Assembly: GCA_963855995.1 (NCBI GenBank)
Contig: OY979718.1
Location: 59,994,564-60,058,563 of the forward strand
From: Muricea muricata
Taxonomy: Eukaryota > Cnidaria > Anthozoa > Malacalcyonacea > Plexauridae
Length of the DNA: 64,000 nucleotides
Direction of reading: 5' to 3'
The notes under the pieces were generated by a model. The model searched no databases. It saw only the letters and a list, made by a program, of their open reading frames with translations, and was not told where the DNA came from. Shown in pieces: positions 1 to 12,909 of the stretch (within the stretch, counting starts at the first letter, position 1; each line of letters opens with the position of its first letter). Position numbers and translations under genes: made by a program.

Positions 1-3000
1 GTAAAACCTTAGCTGAAAGGGCATCGGCTTTTTGTTGCGTGAAACTGATCCGAAGTAGATATAAATCTGATACTTATCAAAGTCTAAGGCTGGGTCAAAT
101 TAGCAAAAGGTTGCAAAGAGTTTAAATCTTTTTTCTTGGAGATTTAATTCCTGCACCGTAGTGACCATGCATTTTAATCTCCCTATAGCCAGGTCAGTTA
201 CTGTATATAGTTCAACACGATGGTCGGTTGCTATGCAATTTTCTCCCGCTTGATAATTTGGTCACGTGGTCGCTTTGTTATGATTACAGATTGTGCAAAG
301 GAGTGACAATTTGCCAAAATTTGCCATGGAATTATAGGCAGCCTGCGTATTTAAGAATAAATCTGTTATGCCCTTTTGGAAAGCAATTAAGCCTAGTTTG
401 TTAAAATGTAATTGTGGTTTTCTTTTGTTAAACAGTTTTAGCGTAATTTGCTCGTGATTTGGGCGACTTTAAGCTACTGATTTGTTGAAATGCGGATGTA
501 TACAGGACCAAATATGCTCCTCTAGGGGTAGCCGCAGTAGTGTGATCAATAATAAAATGATTTGGCTTCTTCACCTTCCCACACCTGCATATAAATTGTT
601 CGCAATTTATAAAAATATGCGGCTTTGGCAGACTATTTCATATTTTCTCCTTAATCTAATTGTTGAAACTGATTTTAAACCATATTTGAAGAATACAAAT
701 CAAGAGTAATGTTACTTTGTACGTTTCAAACTAGATGGCAGTGCCGAACAATGCCAAGATGCTTGCTGGTTTCACGATGGTATTTGCATATATTTTTATA
801 TTTGCTTTAAATAAACTCATCGTTATCACCATCGTTGTCTTTAAAAGCTATCAAATGTAACAGACCACGTTCACTTTCTTGTAGGTGTAATTTCGTTAAT
901 GCGATCGTGTAAATTTTAGAAATTCTGTGCTATATGATGTGCACAACAGGAAAGATAAAATGCAGAAGTATAATGTGAACAATCTGAGTTCATGGCAACT
1001 TCCCAAACAACGTTAAAAAATCAGAGATAAAAGGTCTAAATGGTTCGCAAAGATGGATATAACTCCGGGGAAAGTCTCTTCGATAAACGCACTCATGTTC
1101 TGTAGCGGCTTACAGCTTGCGCGGTATGATATGCTTCGCCTCCTGCGGCCAGCGTATTTTCAAATTTTAAATTGTATCTTTTCAAATCCGTTAGTGGCTC
1201 ATATAGAACAGTAATCGGATTAAACGCCACAATAGAAGTCTGCGCTATGTTGTGTACAGTATAAATCGTTTTTGCAAAAGATTAAAATAGCAAGCAATTT
1301 TTCTTAAAAGCATGATACAAAATTATTTGCATGGAGTGACCCGCGCAAGTTTGAAGGTCACAGCCAAACACTGATCACGAATGAAAAATTCGTTGCAGCC
1401 AGATAAAACTTTATCATTTATGGAAAGTAGCATTGGAGATTTACCATTGCAATTTGTGAAACATGTTAAGTCAAGTTTAGTTTATATAAACGAAACTTTT
1501 ATAATGCGCAATGTTAAATCTAGGTTAGAGCAGACAGACAAAGACCTTCCATAACGACTTGGTTTCAACTTTCAAAGCACTTATTTTGTCCTATTTGTGC
1601 AATGTTTGTGTGAAGTAAATTTTGTGTTTTCAGTTATACTAAAATGGCTAAGATATATCAGCTGTCTTGCGTGTCTAGTTGTTGAATATTGTTTGGTTAT
1701 TCAGCTAATTCAAACTGACTCATAAGGTAGCTGCATTATATATCAAACCACGATCGGCTAGTAGCTTATTATAAGCAGAAATATTTGATATGGCAATACT
1801 TAACGCATCCCCATATCCCAATATTGAGTAACGGGCACAGTTCTAACTTGCATAGTTTATATAATTCTAACTTGTACACTTTCTAGCAAATGTGAGACGA
1901 AAACCTCGCGCATTTAAAACGAATAGTTTTATGCAGCATATGAGCGGTAAGCTGTCTTGTCAGAGAATATTAGATGAATTGTTGCATGTCTTCAAGAGGT
2001 TTGTAGGCAAATAGAACTATCAAAATATTTCAATTAAAGTACATCAATTTAAAACCATGTCAAAAGATCTGAAATTATTTAATATAAAGGAGCGAAATTG
2101 AAACGTAAATTGTGGGATTTAGTTGTTTTAAAATAGAAGAACGCCATTAATACTTTTGAGATGGAGACCGCTGGATAAAATGAAGCCCGCGTATCCGGGA
2201 GAAAACTGCATAGCAACCGTTAATGACTGAAACCGAAAACCGAAACCGAAACGCCTTCATTTGCATGGTACGTCGCAGCTGCTCTCAAACCACTTCCGTA
2301 ATTTGCTCTTGTGCACACAAACAATAGATTTATTGTTCGATTGTGTATGCTTGTCAAAACAAACTCCAAGGAACCAAGATATTTATTATATTTATAATCA
2401 AAGAGGATTCTCATCATACATTCACGTCTCTATCATGAATCGACAGATCACCATGAAAACAAAGCTTGCTCTATTCCCTTGGGAATTAAAAATAGGCAAA
2501 AATAATAAATCCTACTGTTTTAATGTATGCATGAATCCAATTAACTATAAGAAATACAGAAACAGTATATTCCCCTGGAAATCAAAAGTTGAGTCTTATT
2601 ACCTCGTTTTTTTTTCAAAATTATATGTTAATGCTGGTAATAGAATACAATAATAATAAACCAACCCAATCCAACTTAGTATTATTAAGCCAACATAGTA
2701 TTATTTCTTGAAAGTTGAAACAGATTTTTGTGTTCAATCTTACATATCAGGTAACATGCATTATATATATATTTCGTTTTGCTTTTAGAAATAACCACAA
2801 TCCAAATGTTATTATTTTTTGCACTTTTGAACTCGAAATATGAAACAAATGAAAAGTGTCATTACTTCAAGACTTCGAATATTTCGTGCGATTTATTTTT
2901 TCAGTGTTAATTCAGTGTTAATTGCTTTTTTCACAACGAGAAGCAATGATTATGCCCGACGAGAAACAATATAATAAAATTTACTTGAATCCTCTATGAT

Positions 3001-3250
3001 ATCTAAATAATTAGTATCTTGTTTCCACTAACTTGTAAATTACCACTACTTTGTATTACAATGTCGTGTCTTCTCTGTCTTGCGGATTATTGTTGATTTG
3101 TGGGTCTGTCTCATCCAGCAGCGTTTATTGTGGACTTTTTAATTCTCTTGCGTTTTTTCACACCCCATCACCGTTCAAAATTAAAGAATCGTATCGGTTA
3201 CTTTTTTTACAATTAATTAAATTGTAAACCACTTTATTGCAAAAAAGAAA
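1..3250 (+). repeat. Long dispersed repeat, copy A (with ~2-kb extra segment)
   Basis: Bases 1-130 and 2230-3250 align with 25244-25400 and 25530-27260 in the same order. Shared stretches include ACCTTAGCTGAAAGGGC, CGAAACGCCTTCATTTGCAT, CTAACTTGTAAATTACCACT and CACATCCCATCACC-like ends. The middle (about 140-2230) has no partner in copy B: either an insertion here or a deletion there. I see no gene in it. The family is unknown; it contains repeated near-palindromes of the form TTCCCATGGGAA. Confidence 0.72.
140..2220. other. No gene seen
   Basis: AT-rich sequence unique to copy A of the long repeat. Only short chance open frames; no motif recognised. Confidence 0.6.
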
Positions 3251-3259
3251 TACGAAGTT

Positions 3260-4850
3260 CTAAATTTGATTGATTTTTGCACCAAAAATGTAGATGTAAC
3301 AAAAATTCACGGTAACAATTTCCTGAAGTATTTATGCTAACTTTTCGCTGTGATTAGATCATTTCCAAACAAAGTTACAAACAGGCCGTGACTTTTTCTT
3401 TATGACTATGAAGGTAGTGTGATATTTTACGCGACAAAAAGGGGCTCGTGACTAGTTTATTGGCAATATTTGAGAAATCTACTTATTCTTGTTTAATAGT
3501 AGTTTTACTTGTGACGTCACCAAAATAAACGTTAATTAATGAGTTCATTGATGGCGGGTAGGTGACTCAATTTATTCACAAAATATTTTAGGAAATAATT
3601 GACGTAAAAATGTGCAAGAGAGATATAATTTTTAGAGGGATTTGGCAATATATTTACTAAAGCGATAGGAATATCCCGTGTTAATTTTTTCCTAGTATGC
3701 TTACTTTTAACAAATCGAAGTTGACTCGATATTAATTAAAGAACTGGCACTTGTAGTACAATGTAATGAACGAAAATTTCTTTTCTTGGAAAAAAATAAA
3801 TTAAATGTTTAACAAATACAATTTTGAAGGAATTTTCTAATAAATATAAAGAGTACGAGAATTTTAGTAGTCACCGTTTTCGAATGTCTACGGCAAAAAC
3901 GCTTTAGGAAATGAACATTGGTTTAAATAACTGTGCCTTTGGTCAACAGTGTGTATTGTAGGGTGTCACTTGTGGATATGTTTGCCCGTGTGGGTGTCTA
4001 GGATGGAACACCGTACTTACAGTAGACTATGTACACACGAGGTAACGTTTCTGGACGTTTTCACAGCAGTCAAAATGAAAACGATATGAACTATAAGAGT
4101 TCTCGTTGTATGAAGTTTTTAGTTTTTGTTCTTAGACGAAGTTTATATGCTGGTTTTCATTAAATTACGTCAACAAGTTGAAATAATTCGAAATGAAAAC
4201 GCTCAGAAACGACACCGTGTGCACGTAGCCTATTTTATACTTGACTTGAAAATGAACACTATACTAGATAATGCAGGCATTGGATTCGGACTTTTTACTG
4301 GACTACAACACTGCTTAGTTTCTGAAATATTGAAAGAGAAACACACACCGTCCGCCATCTTGTTTTATAATTAGCTCTATTTGAACGACGTCACTACAGC
4401 GTAGACTTTATAAAACTTACCGTCAATGAGTTAAATCGTAATGAATTTTATTGACCATTCGTAATTTAAGAAAAAATTATATACATACAAATATAGATGT
4501 TAAACATGTTTCTCTTCTTTGAGCTATTTTTTTCAAATTATAACCTACAGCATATCACGACAAACAAAAGCTCTTACCGGATAGTGAAAACGTGTTTTAA
4601 TCTACGTGGAATACTTCCGCAGAACATGCAAGAATACTTCCGTAGGGCATGCATGCATGTCGCTGAGCAATTTATTTTTATTATAGGGGACCGTCACAAT
4701 CCAACAAACTGATTGCTGAAAACTCTCAAGTTGACGAACACATAAGAAATTTGGGTCGGAGTCAAAGTGGGAAGTCTACTCAGGTATTTAATATATAATT
4801 ATGTGGCAAACTAAACCTTAGGATCAGAATAGAAAATATTTTATTTCTTT
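3260..4850. other. No gene seen
   Basis: AT-rich. A short frame at 4126-4374 has no recognisable motif. It may include the 5' part of the KDZ element that follows. Confidence 0.5.
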
Positions 4851-4854
4851 GTAG

Positions 4855-6675
4855 AGAAAAGATAGCTCATGTGGTGATACGCAATGGAAAGCCGAAAAAG
4901 CCGTCTTCAAGTCAAAGAAAGACCAGGATGAAACTTGTCTAGAAGTTGCTGGATGTCGTCATTCTATTGGTCAAGCTGTCTTAAATCTATGGCTATGCTC
5001 ACTACTTACACATGAATTTTCTTTATCGTAATAATGTTAAATTTATGTGGGAAGATGTCATACGCAAGTACTGGCTATGGGCTCAACGTATTTCTTCACC
5101 GAGTTGCAGCACAGCATTGTCATCCATAACACTAGAATTATCCATTATGCATGCATGGAATCACACCGCTGGTCATGCCAAGTATATTGAATACAGTATT
5201 GTGAGCGTTCATTTACAAAAAAAATGATTGATTGAAACACAAACTAACAAATATTTTTTTAGAAGGAAAATTTATTGCATAGTCTCGGGACCATCATACC
5301 TTTGTAAAATGAACGATTTTTATAGGTGATTTGGAGTGGAAGGTGGCAAGAAGGTGCTGCTGCAACTGCTGGGGAGGAAGTCGAACAAATAAATTCGTAC
5401 CTATCAAGACTTGGTTCAACAACGAAAAATATGACTGCATCGGATATGACAGCTAGTAACTAAATTTTCTCTAAAATTTTTACTGTACAAGTGGAGCAGC
5501 AATGCCGAGATTGTGTCGCCAACTGCTGAAATTTTTCCTAACCAGCATTTAGATATTTATTGTACTCCTTTGTACCTGTCTTTCAGGGCGTGAGGATATA
5601 GTATTACCAAACATCTTCTCAGCTGGAACAGAAGGAAAATAATAAATCAGCCCATGTCATTACTTACTCGCCTGAGGAAGGTAAAAAAATAAAATACTGT
5701 ACTCATGAGTTTGTACTTTGTCGTTCGTCGAATACTTTTTTCAAAAGTGTTTTTAACGTCATCAATAAAAACGCAACTAAATACGCAGTTGAGTGATTCT
5801 TGGTAATTGGTAGCGTATCTCTAATTCCTAACTTCCTTCCTGGTTGTTGTAATACTTTTTTTCCCAATTTTTGCATAATTTTTGCAGCTGGCAAGAATTA
5901 CAATCATGAAACTGCAAAAGCAATTAGAAATGTTGTATTTTTCTGTCGCAAAACGAGCCAAAGATATTTCATCACTAGCTGGTAGGGTTTTTTTCTGAAG
6001 TTAACGTACTTGATCATCAGTTACCCTGATTATCAATTCAGGTTGCGTTTTCATTGATGCTTTACTATTAATTCACAGTAAAATGTAGATTCTTCTAAAT
6101 GTTTTTGCTTACAGATTCTAGTAAAAGACGATCCTCCATGCGAGCAAAATGTTCTGAAGAGAAGGCTGAAATCGTTTCTGCTGTAGAAGAATTAAATTCC
6201 ATCTCAAGTCTTTGCGGTTTGCCACCAACAAATACAGAAGACGTTATGTCAGGAGTGTTTTCATGGTCTTTTAACGAAAGTGAAACGGCCTTGCTAGGTA
6301 TTTTACAGGTGCAACAACCCTTCATTGTATTGATGTCGTATAACGTCATGTAGCGACGGTGTCATGGTTTGATTCCTTACGCACGCACTTGTTGTTGTTT
6401 TTTGTACCAAAGAAGTGATGATTTACACCACGCAAAAATTGAGTATTCAGAGGCGTCCAAAGTGATATTTAGTGACATTTTGTTTACTTTATATAGGAGT
6501 TCCAATACGTATTAAGGCTCAACTCGTGGAAAAAATTATGCTTGTTAAGCGGTTAGAAGAAGAAGAGGCGCTACTGAAGTCGGAAATGAAAAATTTTTTA
6601 AGATTTTATCTAGATAGGATTTTGCCTAGTCTGGGGGAGGAAAAGGATAAGATCAAGGAACGAATAGGTATTTAA
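4855..6675 (+). pseudogene. KDZ-type (Kyakuja-Dileera-Zisupton) transposase remnant, multi-exon
   Basis: Plus-strand pieces in conserved order. At 4861-4990: SCGDTQWKAEKAVF, KKDQDETCLEVAGCRH, matching the KDZ pattern CG-WKA--LDETG-CRH. At 5040-5190: KFMWEDVIRKYWLWAQRI, with a frameshift to HYACMESHRWSCQVY (the KYWPW and MHAxxH blocks). At 5326-5460: WSGRWQEGAAATAGEEVEQI and NSYLSRLGSTTKNMT. At 6113-6310 and 6472-6675: a C-terminal helical region (RLEEEEALLKSEMKNFL). Several pieces start after AG and end before GT, so the element had introns. Frameshifts and stops make it non-functional. Confidence 0.8.
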
Positions 6676-6719
6676 TCTTTCTGGGTTTTAATATATCTTT
6701 TATTCTAGAAGTTGTAGAG

Positions 6720-9700
6720 AAAATACAAGAGCGGCAACATTAATGTTTTTACCTACTGACAGTAAAATAAAGTAAACTGTACGACACTGTCAAAACTATC
6801 TTTAACACGGTTTATTTGACATAATGTTGACATACACGATGAAACCAGTTTAGTAATATGAAAGTCATATGTCAAGTGTGAGTCCAAAAATACACCTAGG
6901 TCCTAGGCGGACGAAACAGGCGTGATGGTTTCTCCTAGGAGGTTTAACGATATGTCAGGTAGGATAGTTTGCAACAGCTTGCGTGTTCTAATTAAGAGAA
7001 ATTTTGTTTTTCCGGGGTTAATAAGTAGTTGGTTCGCCGAGCACCACCTTATGATTCTGTTGAGATCTGATTTCAAATTATAAGTTGCTTGTTCTGCCTT
7101 ATCGGAAAAAGACAGGAGCGCTTTAGAGTCATCTACGTACGAATCAAGACTACATGATTCGGTGGTTGATGGTAGATCATTCGTACAGATACAAAATAAT
7201 AAAGGTGATAGAATTGCACCCAGCGGCACACCATGAGTGATCGGAAGTGAAGAAGATATTTTTGTGCCAACACGTACAAATTGAGATCTACCAGAAAGAT
7301 AACTGTCGAACCACCGATCGGGGAAAACACCGATGCAACTTAGTTTATGTAACAAGATTGCGTGACTAACACTTTCGAACGCCTTGAATAGATCTAACAA
7401 GACCAAAGCAGTGAACATCTTCTTGTCCATTGCATCAAGAATACAGTGGGTTACCATGATGTTGATGGTTTCAGTGGAATGATATTTTCTGTTCCCACTC
7501 TGGTGTGAGGACAAGATTATTTTCGGCTAAGTAGGTGCTAAGTTGGTTGAGAACTACTCTTCCACATATTTTTGAAGCGACAACAACAGGGGCATCTTTT
7601 AGCAATGGTATTACTTCGGCGGATTTCCAAGCATCTGGAAACGTCGATGAAGTAAGTGAACGATTTATTATGCCGGTGAGAGGGCCTAATATAACAGGAA
7701 GACTATCTTGAATAACACGTAAACTTATCTAGTCTAGTCCAGGTGACTTGTTTGAGGGAATTGAAAGGATGATACGTTGCACTTCAGTGCAGGTAACTGG
7801 TTTAAAGTTAAATAGCTCACTTGTTGAATAAAGAATTGCCGTTGATAACGGACTAATTAAATCAATGTTATTGTCTTCAGCTATATGTCTTACTTCTTCA
7901 GCAGCATTTCTTCCAAGGGATGTGAAATATTGATTAAATTCATCAGCAACTACTTTTTGTTCTCTGGTACATACTTGCGATTCCTTTTCTTTGCCCGGAA
8001 TATATCGATTTATCGTCTTCCATAGAGAGCTGGAGTTGTGCTTACAGTACAGCTGTTAACGACCAAATTGTTCACTTTTATGATAGAAGCTTGAAAATTT
8101 GTCGCATTACAATATTGCTGAGATAATCATTTCTAGATATGGAGCCAAGTCAAATTCAATCTTGGTCGATGTCATGGAATATGACATGCGCAGTACACGT
8201 ACATCAATTTTAAAAAAGTGGGAAATCGAATGATGTGTTATTTTGACTAAGCGTTTGTATAAAGTTGGTAAAGAGGATTAAATGCCAAATCACACTTATG
8301 ATTGTAATAGTATATTTCCTGAGATGTCATAGATTCAAAATTTTTGAAATTGCTGATTTAGCATTTTTTGTCTTATCAAAACCTCTCAGCGTTTGATAAT
8401 TACGTATTTCTTTTTTGTATATTGTTGATCTTAAGGGAAGTGTATATGTAGAAAGAGTGCTTTGAAAAGTGCAACAACGTAAATTTACTAGAAACCGTTG
8501 CGCAGGTCAAAAATTATATTTCTGATTAAGGACTAACCAGAAGGCATTCGTCATAAAAGTGCAATCTCAGTCTTTAAACATTCACATATATGATTTTTGG
8601 AGATTTAAAGGGGACAATCTCAGCTTCATTTGGCTAAAGCTAAATGTCTCATTAATATTGCAATATTCAGTGGTTGTATCATTATAGTGAATGTTATAGA
8701 TTGGAACTGAAATATTGATTCAATTGATATAATGGAAAAATTGACATTGCTCCACTTCATAGCTATTTTTCTAGGTATAAACTTCTATCAGAATCAATAA
8801 TATTGAAAGAAGAAATAGGTAACTATCAACTGCTGAGGGATTTTGATCGGGCAGAAAATGCTGAATCAGCACTTTCAAAAATATTTGATCTGCGATATCT
8901 CAGAAACTACACCTTTACAACCTGTTAAGTAACATAGCGTTTGATCCTCTTTAGAAACTCCATAAGAGTATTTAGTCAAAATAAGACATTATTCCATTTT
9001 CTAATTTTTATCTACTGACGCACGCACTGCGCATGCCCTATTTCATGACATTGACCGAGATTGAATTAAGCTTGGCTCCATGTCAAAAATTGTTTATGAC
9101 ATGTTTAGTAACAACCATGTGAAGTTTCACGCTTTTATCACTAAAGTGAACAATTCAGCTCTTTTTTGGTCGTTAGCAGCTAGGTTATTATGTTTCTGCA
9201 CTTCGTTAAATGTGTGAGTGGTAGCAGCGTTTCTTAGTGTGATTTTAACTTTGTTAAGATACTCTTTGTAATGGTTCCGATCACTGTTATCCCGAGTTTG
9301 TAGGAAACGGTGGTGTAATCGATCTCTATCCCTCATGAGGTCTTTAATTTCACGCGTGATACACGGGCATGATCGGCTACGAATTATAACGATCTTTATT
9401 GGTGCATGCACCTCCAGAACAGAGTGAAATATGTCGTTGAAGATTTTTAACTTAAGATTCACGTCATGTCCCAATAGAATAGACAAGAGACGATTTGAGT
9501 TTGAGGCGAGGTCAGAAGAGAATGACGAGGGGTTATAGTGCTTGTAACTACGCACGGTAACGACAAATGATACTTTCTTAGGTGGTCTCAATTTCAGAAT
9601 AGCGTAAACTAGTAGATGGTCGCTAATTGGGTTATTTAACACACCACTTTTGCGTACAAGTTTTGAGGACGAGGGTGAGAATAACGTCAATTAATGAGTG

Positions 9701-10661
9701 GCAAATATTTGTTATTTTAGTTGGATCATTGATAATTTTTGTGAGGTTTAGTTCAGGGGATACATCGTTCAGTGCTTTCTGTTCCTGGCTAGTCTTTAAC
9801 AAGTTGCAATTCAGATCCCCGAGAATAAAAATCGGTTTTCCATATAGGAGAGCTTGTATGTAATTAGGTTTGAAAAAGCTCTCAAAACAGACCACAGGAC
9901 AGTCAGGTGGGCGGTACGAAACACATATTAAAAGTGATTTGAATTTTTTACGTTGAACTTTTATTCAAAGTTGATGGAAATCTGTTTCAGAAATCTCCGA
10001 AAGTTCTTTTAATACGGAAGCTTTTAGTTCTTTCCGAACATGGGCGCAAACGCCGCCGCCCCTTTTATGACGGCGATCAAGTCTGAACAAATTGTAGCTC
10101 GCAATGCCGACTTCAGTACACGTTGTGTTCAACCATGTTTCGGATATTGTAAGCACATCGATATTTGATGAAATCGCTAAATATCTTAGTTGAACAATAT
10201 GGGCTGTGTTCCTCAATGAGCGAATATTTAAGTGGACATTCTTTAAACCAGAACGAGTTATGGAAGTATAGTTTTTGTGGATTCGTCAATCGGAGTTGTA
10301 TTAACTGCAATGTCATTGTTATTGGATATATTGCTGTATTTACGAACAGAAGTTTTATTGCCATTTCTATTAGTTATTATGGGGAGTATGGGAATGAACT
10401 CGTGAGACGTAGAGGCTCGTGGTAAAGAGGTTAATGTTATTTGGGTGATAAGTTCCTGGTTCTCCTTCGGACAAAATCCAGGTAGTTTAGCCAATCTCTA
10501 GTTTTGGTACGCCGATGTTTGCCGTGAGAACGCCAATGAAAAGGAGATAGTTCGAAATTGTCTGCAGTCTTGACGCTTGGTATTTCAATTAAGGGTAGAT
10601 GATTAAAATCAATACGTGAGTTATGACGCTGTTTTAAAACTGTGTTCAACACTTCACGCAA
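6720..10661 (-). mobile_element. CR1/Jockey-like non-LTR retrotransposon (endonuclease + reverse transcriptase), degenerate
   Basis: Runs from about 10660 down to 6720 on the minus strand. Endonuclease motifs: LNIRSLRN (near 10220), TISETWL, DRRHKRGGGVCAHVRKE, FILGDLNCN (near 9830) and ISDHLLVYA (near 9620). The linker continues through LWKTINRYIPGKEKE (about 8025) and DEFNQYFTSLGRNAAEE. Reverse transcriptase (7514-6903): LVLLDLFKAFESVSH, THGVPLGAILSPLLF, YVDDSKALL (catalytic YVDD where FADD is usual) and INPGKTKFLL. A UAG stands before DLGVFLDSHLTYDFH. Several frameshifts and the inserted foldback at 8045-9165 show it is inactive. Confidence 0.88.
8045..9165. mobile_element. ~1.1-kb foldback (giant imperfect palindrome) interrupting the LINE
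   Basis: The left arm CAGCTGTTAACGACCAAATT..., GGAGCCAAGTCAAATTCAAT and CTTGGTC (8045-8180) is inverted on the right at 9045-9165. Inner blocks also pair: TTATTTTGACTAAG and AAGAGGATTAAA (8240-8285) with 8945-8990, and TTTTTGAAATTGCTGATT (8340) with about 8860. Arms of ~450 bp therefore make up almost the whole insertion. The outermost ~50 bp of the left arm resemble the LINE's own coding strand on the right side, so the break point is not clean. Confidence 0.7.
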
Positions 10662-10831
10662 TAACGCTTCTCACGTTTACGCGAACAAATTTGCGGAGTT
10701 GAAAACCGAAATAATATCACGTAAGTTGTCCATTTAATATCAATAGGCATGTATCCGTGTTATTTAAGTGGTGTTATTTAACATACGGTAGTGTAAGATA
10801 GTCTTATTTAACATACATGTGTACTTTTAGG

Positions 10832-11034
10832 CATTGGCAGATCCAGGGTAAGTCAAAATAAATTATAGCAGCTCATTCTATGATATATTTACATTTTAAA
10901 ATACCTTCAAAGCAACTTCATTGGTTAGATTTTATTCTTTTGAAATTCATAACCTATGACATTGTTATAAAGTTATTTTGAATTTGAAATTGAGCTGCTA
11001 TAATTTATTTTGACTTACCCTGGATCCGCCACTG
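10832..11034. mobile_element. 203-bp hAT-like MITE with 8-bp target duplication
   Basis: Exact 8-bp duplication CTTTTAGG at 10824-10831 and 11035-11042. Terminal inverted repeats are about 40 bp: CATTGGCAGATCCAGGGTAA... on the left and its complement ...TTACCCTGGATCCGCCACTG on the right. CAGTGGCGGATCC-type ends and 8-bp duplications are typical of hAT elements. No coding capacity. Confidence 0.9.
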
Positions 11035-11190
11035 CTTTTAGGTCAATGATTATAGTTGCATTGATTGCAAAACTCTTTGTTAGTCCGTACACAATAGTAG
11101 AGCGTTTATAACGAATACCTCACGTGCAGGTAAGTAGAATATATTTATATTTTTAATTCAAGCCAGGTAAGAGATGATAGCAGGGGTATT

Positions 11191-11885
11191 AGTCCGGCAG
11201 ATAGAGGCCGATATACTTATCATATCGAGGGGATATTCCATTTTGGTTTTATCTTGTTCCTTTAAGGTTGGTAAGTATATTCCTGAATGTTAGCCGCGTG
11301 GAAATTTCTTGTGGGCTCTTGCCAACACGTTTTTCTATGATATTACTCTTCATTACTGTCAAAAAAGGTGATATTGCAAGTTCAATTTTAGAAAAAGAAC
11401 TTGCATCAACAGAAAGCTCGTAAAAAACTAAATATTGATCATTTAAATAGCCACCTCGATTTTTCAAGCGGTTTTCAAGTTTTTGATCCTTCAAACTACG
11501 AAAAAAATGCTAAAATCGCGCAAAAAACCTAGGCACTAGTATAAAAATACAGTATGCTTTTAAAGGCTGATAACTCACTTAGAATTGGAAAAGTTAGGGT
11601 GGCCATTTAAATGTGTTATATTTAGTTTTTTACGAGCTTTCCGTTGATGCAAGTTATTTTTTCTAAAATTGAACTTGAAATATCACCATTTTTACAGTAA
11701 TAGTTTTGATAGTTTTAAAGTGACATCGTAGAAAAACGTGTTGGCAAGAGCCCACAAGAAATTTCAATGCGGCCAACATTCAGAAATATACTTACTCACC
11801 TTAAAAGAACAAGATAAAACCAAAATGAAATTGTCCATCAGTATGGTAAGTAAACATGCTTTTTGGTACCCCTATCTGCCGGACT
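11191..11885. mobile_element. ~695-bp long-TIR element, family member 1
   Basis: Begins AGTCCGGCAGATAG and ends with the complement CTATCTGCCGGACT. Arms of ~190 bp include CTTGTGGGCTCTTGCCAACA paired with its complement near 11740-11760. The central part holds TTTTTTACGAGCTTT-type sequence seen in both orientations. A related element stands at 18090-18895. No ORF of its own. Confidence 0.75.
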
Positions 11886-12529
11886 TTATAGGGTTTTGTC
11901 ACGAAATCTCGAAGATCATTTTTACATTGTCCTAGACTGCAAGGTTAAAAAGTGGTTAGGAGGACATTTCCGTGCCATCCATATGGGGAGGGGACACTTG
12001 GTTTATAGTGAGAAAGTTCTTAAGAAAAAATTTGCTCAATACGTATATACCGACAGAACGGCAAAAAAGTGTAAAATTTTCATTTATAAAAAACCCAGAA
12101 ACGGCTTGCATCGTCATAAAGCTAATAAAAAACTAGATATAGGACTCTAGAACAGCTTTTTAATTACTCAAATCCTTTGTGAGGAATACACTATCAAAGA
12201 CGCATTTTAGTATGGTACCCAGTCTTTACTGCGAGATTTTTGTCTGATTTTCACATGAGTCTTATATTAGTTTCTTATCAGCTTTATGATGATGTAAGTA
12301 ATTTTTGTTTTTTATAGATACAAAATTTCACACTTTTTTGCTGTTATGCATTTATTAAGTGATAATCACTAGTGAGCTAGTCCGCTTTGCCGGATCCATC
12401 CTCGTAGTTTAATTTATGGTAATGTTTATTTTGCTCTGACATGGAAATCGGGCTTGCCTGTCTAGACCCTAGATTTTTCTTTCAGGAAGCCAGCACTTTT
12501 CTAAAGTCTTATGTTTTGTAAAAACAGTT

Positions 12530-12904
12530 CCCAGGGCGCAAAATTCTTTGTTAAGCGTTTAAACCAACGTTTGAAATCACTTTCAAGGCGTTAAATTGAC
12601 GTTGAAAAAGATTGAAAATGCAAATTGGATAAGCGTAGCTTTCCCGACGTTTAAACAATGTTGATATTACGTTGTCAACGTCATTACCCATAACTCAACG
12701 TTGAACTGACGTTAAACAACGTCGAGATTTCAAGTCAAATCGACGTCATATAATCAACTTAACAGAGATTATATTGACGTGTGGTTGCTAATGTTGAACC
12801 AAAGTTTGTAAAATGACGTCAAAATAACGTTGATGACACGTTCTCGACGTACAACCTATTTTGAACTAAATTTCAACGTTGTAACTACGTCCTGTGCCCA
12901 TTGG
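12530..12904. mobile_element. MITE-like element built of repeated CAACGTT/ACGTCA motifs
   Basis: Starts near CCCAGGGCGCAAA and ends GTCCTGTGCCCATTGG, a loose inverted pair. In between are about 20 copies of AACGTT, ACGTTGA, GACGTC or close variants on both strands, spaced roughly 10-30 bp. Elements with TGTGCCCAYTGG ends and CAACGTT-rich interiors occur in several animal genomes (from memory). No ORF. Confidence 0.5.
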
Positions 12905-12909
12905 AACGT

